Below, one piece after another: positions 24,153 to 36,739 of a DNA stretch of 64,000 nucleotides (its first letter is position 1; the number at the start of each line of letters is the position of its first letter). The stretch comes from Absidia repens. Its lineage: Eukaryota > Mucoromycota > Mucoromycetes > Mucorales > Cunninghamellaceae. The stretch covers positions 124,001 to 188,000 of the forward strand of contig MCGE01000046.1 of assembly GCA_002105175.1 (NCBI GenBank), written 5' to 3'. A program made the position numbers and the translations under genes. The notes under the pieces were generated by a model. That model saw only the letters and a list, made by a program, of their open reading frames with translations. It was not told the origin of the DNA and did no database searches.

Positions 24153-24934
24153 AATATAGCACTGACAATGAACTCTTTCAAAGAACAATAAAAAAAGAAA
24201 AGGAAAGGAAGGTCGAGTGTTAAAAGGGTACATCAACTGTTTCTTAAAAGCGTTAGTTTCATGGGTGATTCGTTGATCACTAGGGTTGTGGTGGCGGCAT
24301 TTGAAATTCTTCAACCCTTATTGTTTGTCATATTTATTACAAAAACGTGTTTGACATCGTACTACAACCACTTTGGGAAACAAAATTGTTGCCGTTTTTT
24401 TATTTCAATGGTGCATTACTGCATTTGTCGAAAGCTAAGTATAATTTAGAACATAGATACAGTATTGTAATTTTATTAAATAAGGCATCTTCCCATTTTC
24501 TTTTTCTATGTCAAAAAACAAATCATACTTGAAACTCCATATCATGTGGATTCCGATGTCCGCAATGTAGGTAAATCTTTTTTTTACCGTCCGTCACATC
24601 CAACATTTCTCAACTTCTGAGTTGTTTTTATTGTTTGGTTCTATAAAACAGGGACACATCTATAAACTACTAAATCCTCTAATTTTTTATTATAATAGTC
24701 AGTAAACATAATAAGTAAACTAAGAGGGTAAGGAATTCTATGATGTGTGGCAAACTATTCTAAAGAGCACGGGATGCGATGGCATTGTGACAGCTGCGTC
24801 ACAAGAAGAGAGCCACCATACTGTCAATTACAGCCATAGGAAGAGACTACCATGTTATGTTGTTGTATGTAGTAAAAAAAAAAGAATTCAAGAATTCCCG
24901 TTATGTATCCACCCAATAAAAAAAACTTTTCAAA

Positions 24935-25580
24935 TGCCGCCCACATGATTTTTTATTTCAATTTTTGCGCTCTTTCTTTTTCTTTTTTCATTAATTCTTC
25001 ACACTTGTGGCACCTATGGGGTAATGGTGGACTTAGATTAGTGTTAGGACTAGTTTAGAAGGGTTTTCAGCTCAGGGATTACAAGATGCATGGGGAACCC
25101 CTTTCATTTTGGTTCTAGGATCTACAACCACCATTAGTTAGTTGGCGTTTTGGAGATTTCATCAACTTGGTTTAGTCTTAGTTTGTCCATAGTTTGTATC
25201 TATATCTGAATAAAATATGTCTCTGTTTACTTGCTTTAATCAAAAATGTTACATTAGTCTCTCTGATGTCTTGTGTAATAGATCTCTTTTTTACTACGAT
25301 GATTCCTACTGATTAGTATTGACCATTGTTGTGATTCAATAAAGATATCCCTTTGTTCATTCCCATTCTATGCAAAGTGTATTAGCTCCCTTTTTACATT
25401 CGTTTTGTTTTTGTTTTTTTTGTTTTTTTTTCTTTAAATTAGTATTGACCATTCTCCAGATCTCCCCTTAGTCACTCCCGTGCAAGCTCCATTAGATCTC
25501 TTGACTAATGCTGAACTTCACAGTTTCAGTTTATGCTTCAATAAAATATATTCTCTTTTTCTTCTCTACTACCAGACCCA
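24935..25580 (+). repeat. Dispersed repeat family A, copy 2
   Basis: Head TGCCGCCCACATGATTTTTT, a CT-rich zone, GATTAGTGTTAGGACTAG, the core CAGCTCAGGGATTACAAGAT, then three spaced units carrying AATAAA (near 25211, 25339 and 25541). It matches copy 1 over more than 500 bp with many substitutions. Confidence 0.82.
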
Positions 25581-25635
25581 CCAGATATTAAACTACCTTT
25601 TTGGTAGGCGTGTTTGATAAGATATGAAATCAATA

Positions 25636-25857
25636 TTATGCTATATGCAACAATGACTTCGATGACGTTTTGGGAGGGACATTTTTAAAATCAGATGTCA
25701 TATAACGGATGCAGCAGCTTCCATACCCTTTTACATTTATTTTGCGGAACAGGACCAGTATTCTTTCATCACTGTTTAAATTAAGTTCTACAGTGTTTGG
25801 AAAACTGCCCTGTCGAGGATCATTCCAGTTCCAAGGATCCTCAGCCAAAATTTCCAA
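25636..25857 (-). pseudogene. Possible broken exon of an unknown gene
   Basis: The frame reads EILAEDPWNWNDPRQGSF and further to ILVLFRKINVKGYGSC, ending at a stop. The composition is protein-like and unlike the surrounding AT filler. Directly upstream there is an in-frame TGA and no usable acceptor or ATG. A different frame upstream offers ATG-TCT-CGT followed by an A-run, so a frameshift in a homopolymer could have broken a small gene. It abuts the end of a family A copy. No family is recognised. Confidence 0.3.
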
Positions 25858-26533
25858 ATATCAATTGACTATGAATGCTTATAACTTTTTTTTTACGAGA
25901 CATAGACACAATCTAAACTTCAATAAACAGTCTTATCTACTCTAGAAACGATTGCAAAAGTTTTCCAATGACACTGTATTTTTATTTATCTCAAAGTTGT
26001 AAGACTTCAAAACGTTGGTGGCTCTAGATGAAATGCACCGCATATCTGTTTTTACTACTGTAACTACGATGGGGAAGGGGATTGTATCGAAAGTATAGTA
26101 TAAGGCAACTTTTTTGTGGTGACTGGCTATGATGGTGAGAATTTTTTTTTCAATATGATCAACTATACATATGTAGACACAAAAACAAAACAATAATGAC
26201 AAACAAATGCAAAAGTAAATGAATGATAAAAATAAAGTTGTTTTTATTCCAAAAAAAAAAAAAGCGTTGTACGTCTTTGAAGTTGAAGTATGAATATATA
26301 TATAAAGACTATAGTCAAATGTGAAACTATTAATGATGGGGGGGACAAGGAAATAATGTATGTGGCATGCAAAACTAGAGTCGTGGAGCAATAAAACTAA
26401 TAAAAAAACAGAGGTCAAATCAAGTCAAAAACCGAAAAGTCATAAAATATGATGAATACTGCTTATATTCCAAAATATGCAGTTCGGAATCAACTAACAA
26501 AACTAACTGACTAACTGATTAACTGACTAACTT

Positions 26534-29175
26534 CTAAAGGTATTCATCCCAATCCACAGGCATTTCAGACACCGAGTGTTCAAGTAATCGCCAATTTTCA
26601 GCACGCACTTTCAAGAATTCCATCATTCCGTTGACATAGTTACCATATAGAGCAGATACAAAAGCCTGTTGTTTGTGAAGATAGGTCATTTCCGTCCATA
26701 TATTGCTGTGAATAAATATTTGATGCCTTTTCCGTTCCTCTAATGCTTGTTCGTCCTTGTAAAAACAAAAAGATTAATTTATTTTCTTGTATAGACCCGA
26801 TGAACATCTTATTATTATTATTTCCCTTACCGATTGTATTGATCCAACCAATTGCTTCATTTCTTGTTCTTTGCCAGGTATTTTCTTCTGTTGATTAAGT
26901 CTGTTTTTGCTAATACTGAGCCGTTTTTCCAGTTCCCCAGAGTTGTCCACCATTATCTTGTCCTTGCGATCCACCAATTCCCTAAATGATACCAATAAAT
27001 CCCGTACAAATTTCAGATTCTCCAAAACACCTTCGGCAGAAATAGATACCTATGATAAATGTGAGTGACAATAACAACAACAGAGGTAGATAATTTTTTG
27101 TTCTCATTACTTGGCTGTCCAGAATACCACTGTCCTTTTGAATATGTTTGGCCACGGTTTTATATCCGCCAACTATCCTTTGGCAACTTTGGCATTCCGA
27201 TGCATGATATCTTTGTTCTGATTGAGCAAGCGCACTATAAATAAGAAGAAGGGGGGATTAATACGGTCCATCGATGCCTAAAGCATGGAAGAATGGGTGG
27301 AAGGTGAATGTTAAAACATACTCGAGAGACATACTGAACCGGATATAGTCCGAGGCTTGATCATTCATCCGTCGAATAGTTCGTTCCATAATATAGCACA
27401 TGTTCACATATTGGTCAATAGAGGATCGTACGTTTGTTCTTCTTCTTTGTATCCTGTCTTCGATATCGTCTGGGATGATGGATAGCATATGTTCAAAATT
27501 ATGATGATTCCGCTTGTATTCATCAACCAATGAAGTTGGTAAGTGTTTACTCCACGTAGCCAATTCCTATATAAATACGCCAGCCACCAGCATGAATAGA
27601 AGAAAAAAATTAGTTTACTACATCTTCAAACCTTCAATTGCCCTTCACTTACCGAAGGTTCTGTCAAGAATTTTGATACGACAGAATCATCACGCAGTGT
27701 TGGATGGCGTACCACAGAACTGATGAATCTTGTCAGCCCTTTCCTTCTTTTCTCTAAAAACACCGTGTCATCACCTAATCGTAAACACGCATTGAGTTAA
27801 TATATACTATCCGTCCCCCGCTATTATACCTCACAAATATACTTACGTCCACCAAGCTTCTTCGGAGGCAATATCGGTAGCATTCGGAATGGGTAATGAC
27901 AGGCCAAGAATTCCATGAGCCACCAAAAATCATTGAACCGTCGAAGGACAATAGACGATCTTTGTTGGCTTGTGACGATATAGTTGACATGCTTGAAGAT
28001 AAACCCTTCCCGCTCCGGCGCAATGGTAATCTTGATTTCCTCGATATCCTTGAACCAGTCTTTTGTGTTTAGTTTTTGTGTAGGTGAGTCCCGCTGTATT
28101 GCTACGGTCGAGGTTGATGATGATGGTGATGATGATGATGCATTGGAGTCCGAAGATGATAAAAGTGATAAGCTAGATGTGTTTATGTTGGATAATGAAT
28201 TGGTGATAGGTGATAGTGATGATGGTAAAAAATCAAAATTATTGGTAGGATTGGAATGCTTGGCTGGTGTTAGTATTGGAAACCCGAGTACTACATTGTT
28301 ATGATAACTAAATTAGTAGTCAGATACCAATAAAAGCGTACATCACACATGTTCATTTATATTCAATTTTGTTTTATTAAATGTCTTACCTTTGCGATGT
28401 TGGTATAAGCTTTCAAGTGAGAGATCTAGAAGAAGAAAAAAGAAAAATGTGGGCGTTTTAATGTTACACTTCAATAAACTGTCAACATGTTTTGTTTTGT
28501 TTTTGTTTTTTTGGTCTTACCTAGATGATTTTGTACACAATAGATCAACGCCAATGTTGCAGTGAACTCAGGTCGAGTTACATAAGAGCTGCCAGTTGGA
28601 ACAATCATTTGTATGATCTATTACCCACAAATTTCCAATATAAAGAGCATTCATTAGTGATATATTTAGAAGAATAATTGTGTTTGGTATATTTGGTTAA
28701 TTACCTTTTCAATGTCCAGAGACGATAGTTGAGCACGCTCTAATATTTTGTGGAGCGCCGATAAAGAAACCTGACCAGATCGCTGTGTCTCATTAAATAA
28801 CTTGCTGTAAGTCTCTGGTAAGGCAATACCAGCTGGTATTATAACATCAAAGAAAAACTAGATTAGGGTTTGGCAAAAATGCTTGGACTGTTCAATAAAA
28901 AAGGACTTACATAGTATCAAAGTGGCAGTATCCGTAGGGTAGTCATATTTGCCTGTTAAGGATAAACTTTGCAAGTTGGGAGAAGTGAAAGAGCGACTAA
29001 TATCGGCATGAGAGGCTTCATGTCCGCCAACGTTTCCCCAAGGATCATTGACATCAATATGATGCGAAGACGCGAAATGAGAAACATGCATAGATTGCCC
29101 ATCCATAAAAGGTGTCTGAAAAGTGGAGTCATCAAAGATGGACTTGGTCAATGGATCGTTGTCTTCGTGTATCAT
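26534..29175 (-). CDS. MVP1: Sorting nexin of the Mvp1/SNX8 family
   Basis: PX-BAR protein of endosomal membranes, acting in retrograde sorting to the Golgi or vacuolar sorting. Ten exons join exactly in phase to 633 residues: 28911-29175, 28705-28832, 28521-28617, 28390-28425, 27847-28290, 27653-27774, 27322-27566, 27111-27234, 26831-27049 and 26534-26755. The N-terminus is disordered (HHIDVNDPWGNVGGH). An EH-like helical segment, as in Mvp1, runs from about residue 88 (PETYSKLFNETQRSGQVSL). The PX domain near residue 225 includes GFIFKHVNYIVTSQQRSSIV, RRFNDFWWLMEFL and YPFRMLPILPPKKLGG. The C-terminal BAR-type coiled coil covers exons 7-10. It ends with a Trp/Asp-rich tail, PVDWDEYL. The Ser-rich linker before PX carries a repeated GATGAT stretch at the DNA level. 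Confidence 0.9.
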
Positions 29176-30553
29176 TTTGGTGGATTCACAAATACATGAG
29201 GAATAAGCAAACGAAGAGAAAGGAAAACAAAAAAAAGACGCAAAAAAAAACAAAAAAAAACAAAAAAAGATGGAAGAAAAAGAAAAAAAAAAAGAGGGGC
29301 TACTGTTCGGAGATAAAATTTATGCCCTTGACTATGGATACAAAGTGGATTGAGGACCTGAACAAAGAAAAAAATTCCAAGATTTCTCCAATGCCGTAAT
29401 TCTCGGGGTTTCTTAGATAGCTGATCATGACTTTTATGAATATCCCCGCAATTTATTTATTCCACGGACTGTGTTCTTCACTAACTACTGCTCAATGCGC
29501 TTGAGATACATTTTGCCCATTTTTGGACTAGCAACCTAACTGGTGCCGGCCTTCCTCTGTTTTGTGCCATAAAGGTTCAATATCCAATGCCACTCTACTA
29601 AAAATGCAGCTTTTATATTACCTATCATATTGACCCAAGATGATATATTTCTTTCTTCAGAGGACTTTTCGATTTATATTATTTCATTACCCTCATATCT
29701 GACACTTTTTTTTACGCTCCAAAACTACTTTATATGTGAGATCATCTTCTGATCTCTTCATCCACGCTCAGCAGGGGAGGCAAAGTGTTCCTTTTTTTTT
29801 TAACTGAGCACAGCAATTAATGGCAAACTAACAACTGATAAACAAGGAACTATATGTTGGAAACAGTGATGAAAATGGGGCGTTACACAAAGGACGAAGA
29901 ATATTGGGTATAAGTCGTAGATCATTCTCTTTCTCTCTCAGTTTTTATATTTCGATGCTATCGTTAACTAATAGCTGAAGCAAGCAGACAGTTCATGGCA
30001 TTCTCCGTCGCTGTGTCACAAGATTCTGTTTCTACGGCCGCGGTTACCGATAGACCTAAGCGAGGGATTTGTTCAACAGGAAATTAATTTTAATTTAGTA
30101 AAAATTATAGGTATTTTTTGAATTTATGAAAAATTGGAGTTCCGTGGGTCAATTGAGCCTTCATGACACACTCAAAAAGTATTCATCCGAGGCTAAAATA
30201 ATAAATGACCATATTTGTTCAGGGTTATACACCAGTAGGTATAATATTTTTTATGAAGATGTATGAGTGTGCAAAAGGACGATTGTCTTTAGTACCGGTC
30301 GCGGACAAAAGGATTTCATAATTTTTCAGGAGAGAAAATAAATCAAGGGGTATTTTCGGGCCGAAGTAGGATAAAACATTACTGGTGAGCGATCGCCCTT
30401 AAGGGGTAAAGCACCTCCGATAACCGATTGGCTTAAATTCTGCGCGCGGTGTTTTAATTTCTGAAAATTAAATTTACTTTTTGGCGCATATTTCTTTCTT
30501 TTTTATTTCTTTTTTATTTCCACCACTTTTGATATATACATTATCTACAAACA
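29176..30553. promoter_or_regulatory. Divergent intergenic region, sorting nexin and P450
   Basis: About 1.4 kb. The part next to 29175 is purine-rich on the + strand (A/G tract 29205-29300). The part next to the P450 holds TGCGCGCGGTGTTTTAA near 30440-30456, similar to the GC-box motif at other promoters, and a pyrimidine-rich leader 30480-30525. No gene is supported in between. Confidence 0.4.
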
Positions 30554-32713
30554 ATGCTAACACAATATATTCATCAATTTTTTAACAACTTTGATCAAAA
30601 AAAGACAATGGATCAGCTGCAATCCGTTGCATCATCCAAAGATGGTGTGATTGGAATAGCTACAGCTCTCATATTAATATCTGGTGTGGCAGCTTACAAG
30701 TCATCAACGGTAAAAGGATCATCCTAAGGCTTTTTTTTTTTTTTCTTTTGAAAATGATAGACTAACTGTCATGTTTTTTTATTTCAAAAAACAATAAATA
30801 AACAATAATAAACATGTACAATAGGTTGAACGTGGATGCCCTCAAGTTCCTTGCGGTACCTTCTCTTTTGGGTCGACCTCTGAATACCGCGAAAATCCTG
30901 TTGCATTTGTCAAGAAATGGGAAGAGAAACTTGGCCCTGTTTTTGGTGCTCAACTCTTTGGCCAGGTACATTGAACAAAATAAAACAAATATTCATATAG
31001 TTTTCATATATATATATTCTGCTCTAATGCTTATTTCAGTATGCTACAATTGTATCAGGTCCACAAGTGCGAGAAATTTTTTCGAATGAAAACTTCAGTT
31101 TTATGGCTGGTATTCAAAGGGTAACAAATATATCAAAAAAAAAGTTGCTTTTTTACTTGATAATATCTTTTAATTATATTTTCTGTTTAATTTAGGACTT
31201 CGACACGTACCTTCTGGCAAATGGTGGCTCTATCCACGACTTACCTCCTCATGTAGTTTCGGGCGGAATCAAGAAAAACCTCAGTCCAAAACTTCCCTTT
31301 TATACCAGTCGTGTTATCGAACATGTAAGAAATTATCATATTTAAAACAGATTTAGTCTTTGTTTATTCATCCACTCCTGTCTTTTTTTTTTTTTGTGGT
31401 AGCTCAAGATTGGGTTATACGAGCAATGCGGTGTGGTGCCTGGTATGTGAGATGTAGATACAGAAATAGAGTAGCTCTATTTAACATCACACACTCTTTT
31501 TATATAACATTAGATGAAGGAAAAGAGTTTGATCATGTCTACCCTTTTGTGCAACATATGGTCGCCAAGGCAAGTGCCTCTGTTTTTGTTGGTCCTGAAT
31601 TGGCAAAAGATTTGAATTTGGTGGACTCGTTTAAAAACATGGTGCTTGAAGTCGGATCAGATATGGGTCCTAAGCCTTATTTGGAACACTTCCCTCATTT
31701 GATGCGTTTACGGATGTGGTACATTGGCAAGACTTCAACAAACGTCAAAAGACATCGTGATCAGCTCTTTGCCGCCTTGGTGCCTCAGATTGACTCACGA
31801 TTAAAGGCTATGAAAGAAAAAGACAGCAATTGGGATCGTCCAGTAAGTTTATAGATTGATGTTTTACTCTCTTTATGTGTATATATTTTAATTGACTATT
31901 ACCTGTTTATTAATTTTTTTTTTTTTTTTTTTGTAGAATGACTTTTTGCAAGATATTCTCGAAACCGATGATTGTCCTCCTCATATGGATATTTATTCTT
32001 ATTGTGTTGATTGGATGACCCAAATTATATTTGCTGCACTACACACCACTAGTGAAAATGGTACCATTGTACTCTATAGACTTTTGGATAATCCCAAGGT
32101 GCTGGAAGAACTGTATGAAGAACAAAACGCTGTCTTGGAAGAAGCTGGTTACGATGACACTGTTGGCCCTGAAGTCTTTACTAGAGAAATTCTGAACAAA
32201 TTTGTCAAGATGGATAGTGTTATTCGTGAATCATGTCGTCTCCGAAATGATTACATTGGACTTCCACACACAAATGTTGGCAAAAAGACAATCGTTTTAT
32301 CGGGTGGTGCGATGATCCGTCCAGGTAAACAGGAATATTCATGCGTTTTGAAACACCGCTATTGACATTACAATATTTTTTTTCTTTTAATAGGTGAAAA
32401 TGCGTTTGTCAACTTTTATTCCAATCATCGTGACGAAAAGCTTCAAAAGAGTGGAATGAATGCGAATAATTTTGAGCCATACCGGTTTGTAGATCAAGGT
32501 AAAAACTCTACCAAGATTGGCGATGACTTTATGTTCTTTGGTATGTTCAAACATGCTTGCCCTGGTCGCTGGTTTGCCATTCAAGAAATCAAAACTATCC
32601 TCGCCATGCTGATCCGAAGCTACAAGATGTCTGCCATTGATTCTGTTGTATTCCCTACGTCTGATTACACAAGGATTCCTACTGGTCGATTCAAGATAGT
32701 CCCAAGAAAATGA
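30554..32713 (+). CDS. Cytochrome P450 monooxygenase
   Basis: Haem-thiolate monooxygenase, probably anchored in the ER; the substrate is unknown. Eight exons join in phase to 527 residues: 30554-30709, 30825-30965, 31040-31120, 31196-31324, 31403-31442, 31514-31842, 31937-32324 and 32394-32713. An N-terminal hydrophobic anchor (VIGIATALILISGVAAY) lies near residues 30-47. VPCGTFSFGS and KLGPVFGAQLFGQ form the proximal strands. The I-helix reads FAALHTTSENGT, the ExxR motif is ESCR, and the haem loop is FGMFKHACPGRWFA with the cysteine ligand present. The second Gly of the usual FGxGxHxC pattern is Phe. The family looks like the fungus-specific P450 clans of early-diverging fungi. The acceptor and donor at the 40-nt fifth exon are supported by phase only. 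Confidence 0.9.
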
Positions 32714-33046
32714 AATTACCTCTGTTGAAATTAGTTAGAATAATATCTATTTAGCTTTTTTTAATAAAATACCACTCTGACTTGACTAGTGAATTAGAAA
32801 ATGTGCTCATCGTTGAACTTTATATGAAGAGCCGCCTTTTTGCATTGATAAATTTTTTGCCATCGATAGCCGGGGCCAGAATCCAACAAATGTTACTGAT
32901 TTAAACCGCGCAAGGTTTTTCCTAATTTTTTTTTTTATATATTTTACTGCTTCTCTTCTTTTTTCTTTTTTTCTTTTTTTTTATCCTATCATTCGCTACA
33001 TTCTCATACCATCCTATCACCAATCTCGATACTTTAATTCTACTCC

Positions 33047-35095
33047 ATGACAACTTCTTTAACTCAACAAACTATCTTGGAACTCAATGCGCAATACCTC
33101 GAAAGTAGTCAAGTTATCCTCTCACTCGAACGAAAACTTCAACAGCATCTGGAAGAACTGGTGTTACCTCAAGCTGACCTAGCGTTTGCTATGGACTATG
33201 TTCAAGATCATGGCAAGTATTGAACTAAGCAATAAAGGGACAGCAAATGTTAAGTATTGTTTGGTGATCTCATTTTCATTTCGTTCTCTTATGTAGTGAC
33301 TTTATTTCGATTCCTGAAAGACAGCGATTTTGACGAAACTCTGGCTTTTGGACGTTTGTTAGATGCTGTACTTTGGCGAAAGGAAATCAATATGGATCAA
33401 ATCAAGTGGGACACTATTCATTCAAGCTTCTTTAATCACGATCATCCTGCGTTCGCCTTTTTCCACAAACAAGATCGGCTCGGACGACCAGTTGCTGTCA
33501 TTCGTATGCGACACTTCCCCGACTTTGGCGGACTGGCTTTATCTGATACTATACCACCTTTTGCTTGTCTCGTTATGGAAATTGCTCGAAAATGGACACG
33601 AGACCTAACTAGGCGAAACGAACAGCATCGACTGAAGAATATAGGCAACAACTTGGCTCATGATGTACCTGTGCTGATTTCGCAAATTGTCGTTGTTATT
33701 GATATCTCAAAATCACCTATGGTTCCTTTGGTAAGTGCAACAGGGCGGATTGAAATTTCCAAAGTGCTGGGGTTGTGGGGATTGATGAATGAGCGACGAT
33801 CTTACTTTATAGTTTTCATTTTACATTTAGGAAAAACGCTTGATACAAGAACTACGAAATGTAACAGATGACCGATTCCCAGGGTTTTTTGGCTCCATAT
33901 ATGTGATGAATTTCGGTTGGATGTACCAAGGCTTATGGCAAATGGTCAAACTACTCCTATCTGAACGTGCCAAGAGCAAAGTCAACTTTCCTTCGGCAAA
34001 AGAGGTGATAGAGTACATCCCTGAAGAAAACTTGTTAGAAGGTAATAATACAAAAAAAAAAAAAAAAAAAAAAAAAAAAGGACAGTGAGAAGGAATAAAC
34101 TACCTGATCATTAACAAACTTTACTTAATTCACTCACAGAACTTGGTGGAAATGATGAATATGAATGGACTTTGGATAGCGATACTATTTTACGAGAATA
34201 TGGAAGTGGATGGAAAATGGAAACACATCTGGCACCATCTCTCACTGATGATTTACCTGTCACGCGACCCGGTCGAAGTCTATCAACATCGTCTTTCTCA
34301 TCAGATGACTTTTATGATGCAATGGAATCACCTTTAAAAGAACAAAAGCAAAAACAGCAATCGCAGTCTATTTGGAAAATGCCACCAAGCGGATATTCAA
34401 GTGTATATGGTACTCCTGGCACACTGACACCTATTGGTATACGATCACCTTCTAAGCAGCCTTCCTCAACGAACCGATCCTTTTTCCCAGCACCGAAACC
34501 ATCAACAAACCGATATTTCCATCTTACCGGAATAAATATACCTTCATTTCTAGCAACTATCTTTGGGTCGGGCCCAACTTTTACAGCGTCATCATCATCA
34601 TCATCATCAGAGAAATGGAATGGGACGGACAGTGATGGTGTTTGTGGAGTGGATCTATCATATCGACTTACTAATCTCGCTCTCGAACGACAACAAGATG
34701 AAGACTTGGGTAACATGGAAACTTTGGTTGTGGTTGAAAAGCAGCAGATGGATGGAATACAACAACGACGGGAGCCACATTTTCCACATTTATTACCAGC
34801 TGATGATCCTCATTCAACATATGCAGGTGCACCATTGAAATTACAAATTCGACGCTCGGAACAACTCATCATAAGGACGACTCGACGACTCTTTCGACTA
34901 TCGTTTGCTTACAATGGGACACTTTACTGGGTGCTTCTATATATCTTCCTGCGTGGACCTGCAGAAAGTTCTATGAAACGGTTGTTGGCCAAGATGATTA
35001 TAGATCCCAGAACCATGACTTACACAACAGTGGGTTTGACCGCTTCCTTGGCTGGTGTCCTTGGCGCATCTTTATCTTCCTCTTTAGGTCAATAG
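33047..35095 (+). CDS. CRAL-TRIO (Sec14-like) protein with C-terminal membrane segment
   Basis: Lipid-binding or transfer protein. Four exons join in phase to 588 residues: 33047-33212, 33297-33730, 33831-34041 and 34140-35095. Intron 1 begins GCAAGT and so is of the GC-AG type; the phase needs this donor. The N-terminal helical CRAL-TRIO-N part includes VTLFRFLKDSDFDETLAFGR. The CRAL-TRIO lipid pocket includes KQDRLGRPVAVIRMRHF, VVVIDISKSPMVPL, FPGFFGSIYVMNFGWMYQGL and PEENLLEELGG. A Ser-rich linker follows. The last 80 residues carry a hydrophobic segment (YNGTLYWVLLYIFLRG) and a C-terminal one (TTVGLTASLAGVLGASL), suggesting membrane tethering. An AATAAA at about 35299 precedes a run of 61 T. 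Confidence 0.87.
33213..33296 (+). other. GC-AG intron in the CRAL-TRIO gene
   Basis: The donor is GCAAGT after CATG; the acceptor is TATGTAG. Joining G plus TG gives Val in the expected frame (QDH-V-TLFRFLK). No GT donor in the neighbourhood gives an open, phase-correct join. Confidence 0.8.
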
Positions 35096-35330
35096 TTTAC
35101 TCCCATTATCCCTCTCCCCTCTTTTTCTCCCCTCCCCTCTTTCTCCACATTTTTTCATATACTGTATCAGTATATCCGTTGTATTTCAATTACATATCTG
35201 CTTTGTACACTATCTTCCTTAATGTTATAAACTACTTGATTATCTCCACCACTTCCCCTGTTATTCTTCAATGAACAGAGCATAATTCCAACTATGCAAA
35301 TAAAAAGTCTTACTTATTTATATTGACATT

Positions 35331-35331
<1 letters not shown>

Positions 35332-35392
<61 letters not shown>
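35332..35392. repeat. 61-nt poly(T) tract
   Basis: An uninterrupted T-run of 61 in the 3' flank of the CRAL-TRIO gene, about 30 bp after an AATAAA. Its length may be assembly- or polymerase-dependent. Confidence 0.9.
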
Positions 35393-35396
<4 letters not shown>

Positions 35397-36399
35397 ATAT
35401 ACTGACACAATGTCTATTCATCTTCTTTTATTAGGGATATTGTATCATTGACCCTATCAAGTTACGATACCTTATCGCTGGAAAGATAGTTATATATAGT
35501 ATATTCTAGTCATATACATTATGCGTTATATTATCCCCTCCCTCCCCCGTGTTTTTTTTTATTATTATTATTATTACCGATATCCAAATAAAATAAATGA
35601 TTTTACTATTCATGCTAGTGTCGCTCATTTATTTTTGTTTGGTTTGCTTTGTTTTGTTTTCTGTATCGTCTAGCAGCATGAAATATAAATGTTATCTTTT
35701 GTTACTTGGAACAGAGTGGATTTAATATAATAAACGAAATGTATATGAAGTGTTGTAAATGAAAGGTGATTGTAGTGATTTCATATTTAACGATACTCCA
35801 ATTTTGAATACTAACGCAGGCAAAGCCAATTGTTAAAAAAGAGAAGGAGGAATGTTGGACCGTAGATTGTGATAGGATGTAATTCGACACCCTCGACCAT
35901 GTTACACTTTATGAGCGTTCTCTTGACATACGCATCATACTCAACGTTATGCAGGTTGATATTTTTTGTGTCCGGAAAAGGAGAAAACAAAAACAGGATG
36001 GGTATTGACATATCTGTCTTTTTGCACTTTGATGGGCTGCTTTGCCTTTGCTAACGTTTTTCATGCGTTTTAAATAATAAACTGCGTATATACAATATAT
36101 TCGGTAATGAAGATTATAATATTCTATTTGGAAAGCTACGCTTACCTCACGTCATTGGCCGATTGATATGACTGGTTGAGCAAGTACAGGATCACATATC
36201 ACGTTAAGTGAGCTAGATATGCCAAGTAGTCACTGATGGTCATTAAGCAGGCGCAGCTGCAAGAAAAAAAAAAAATAAAGAAGAAAAAAAGCTCTAAAGC
36301 GGCATTAGTATGGTTGGGTGCGGTATAGGTGAAAAGTGGTACCACTAAACTCGAAAGCAAATATTTGAAAGAACACTCACAAACTAGCTACAACAATAT

Positions 36400-36701
36400 G
36401 GTGTTTATTATTATCCGATGGTTTGGAAGATTTAATAAAGAAGAATATTTTATTCAAGTATTAATATGGTCAACACTACTATAAGAGTGGTGGGTTCATT
36501 GTAAAAAGGGATCTAAAAAAGGTAGGATGAAGGAAACTAGAGGCAGACTTGAAGAATGATAGACAATAACCTAATGATACAATAGTAAAAAGGATTCTAA
36601 TTCATTATACAAGGATTTATGGAAGCCAGATTTTTTATTGAACGATAGCAGCTATCAACACTAATCGAAAGGGGACGATGGCGGTAAAAACGGAATCTAT
36701 T

Positions 36702-36739
<38 letters not shown>

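Larger units (their letters stand above)
24153..26533. other. Gene-poor gap with family A repeat and a coding-like fragment
   Basis: Holds a family A copy (24935-25580) and, just after it on the minus strand, an open frame fragment at 25636-25857. The rest (24153-24930 and 25900-26533) shows AT-rich sequence without supported genes. Confidence 0.5.
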
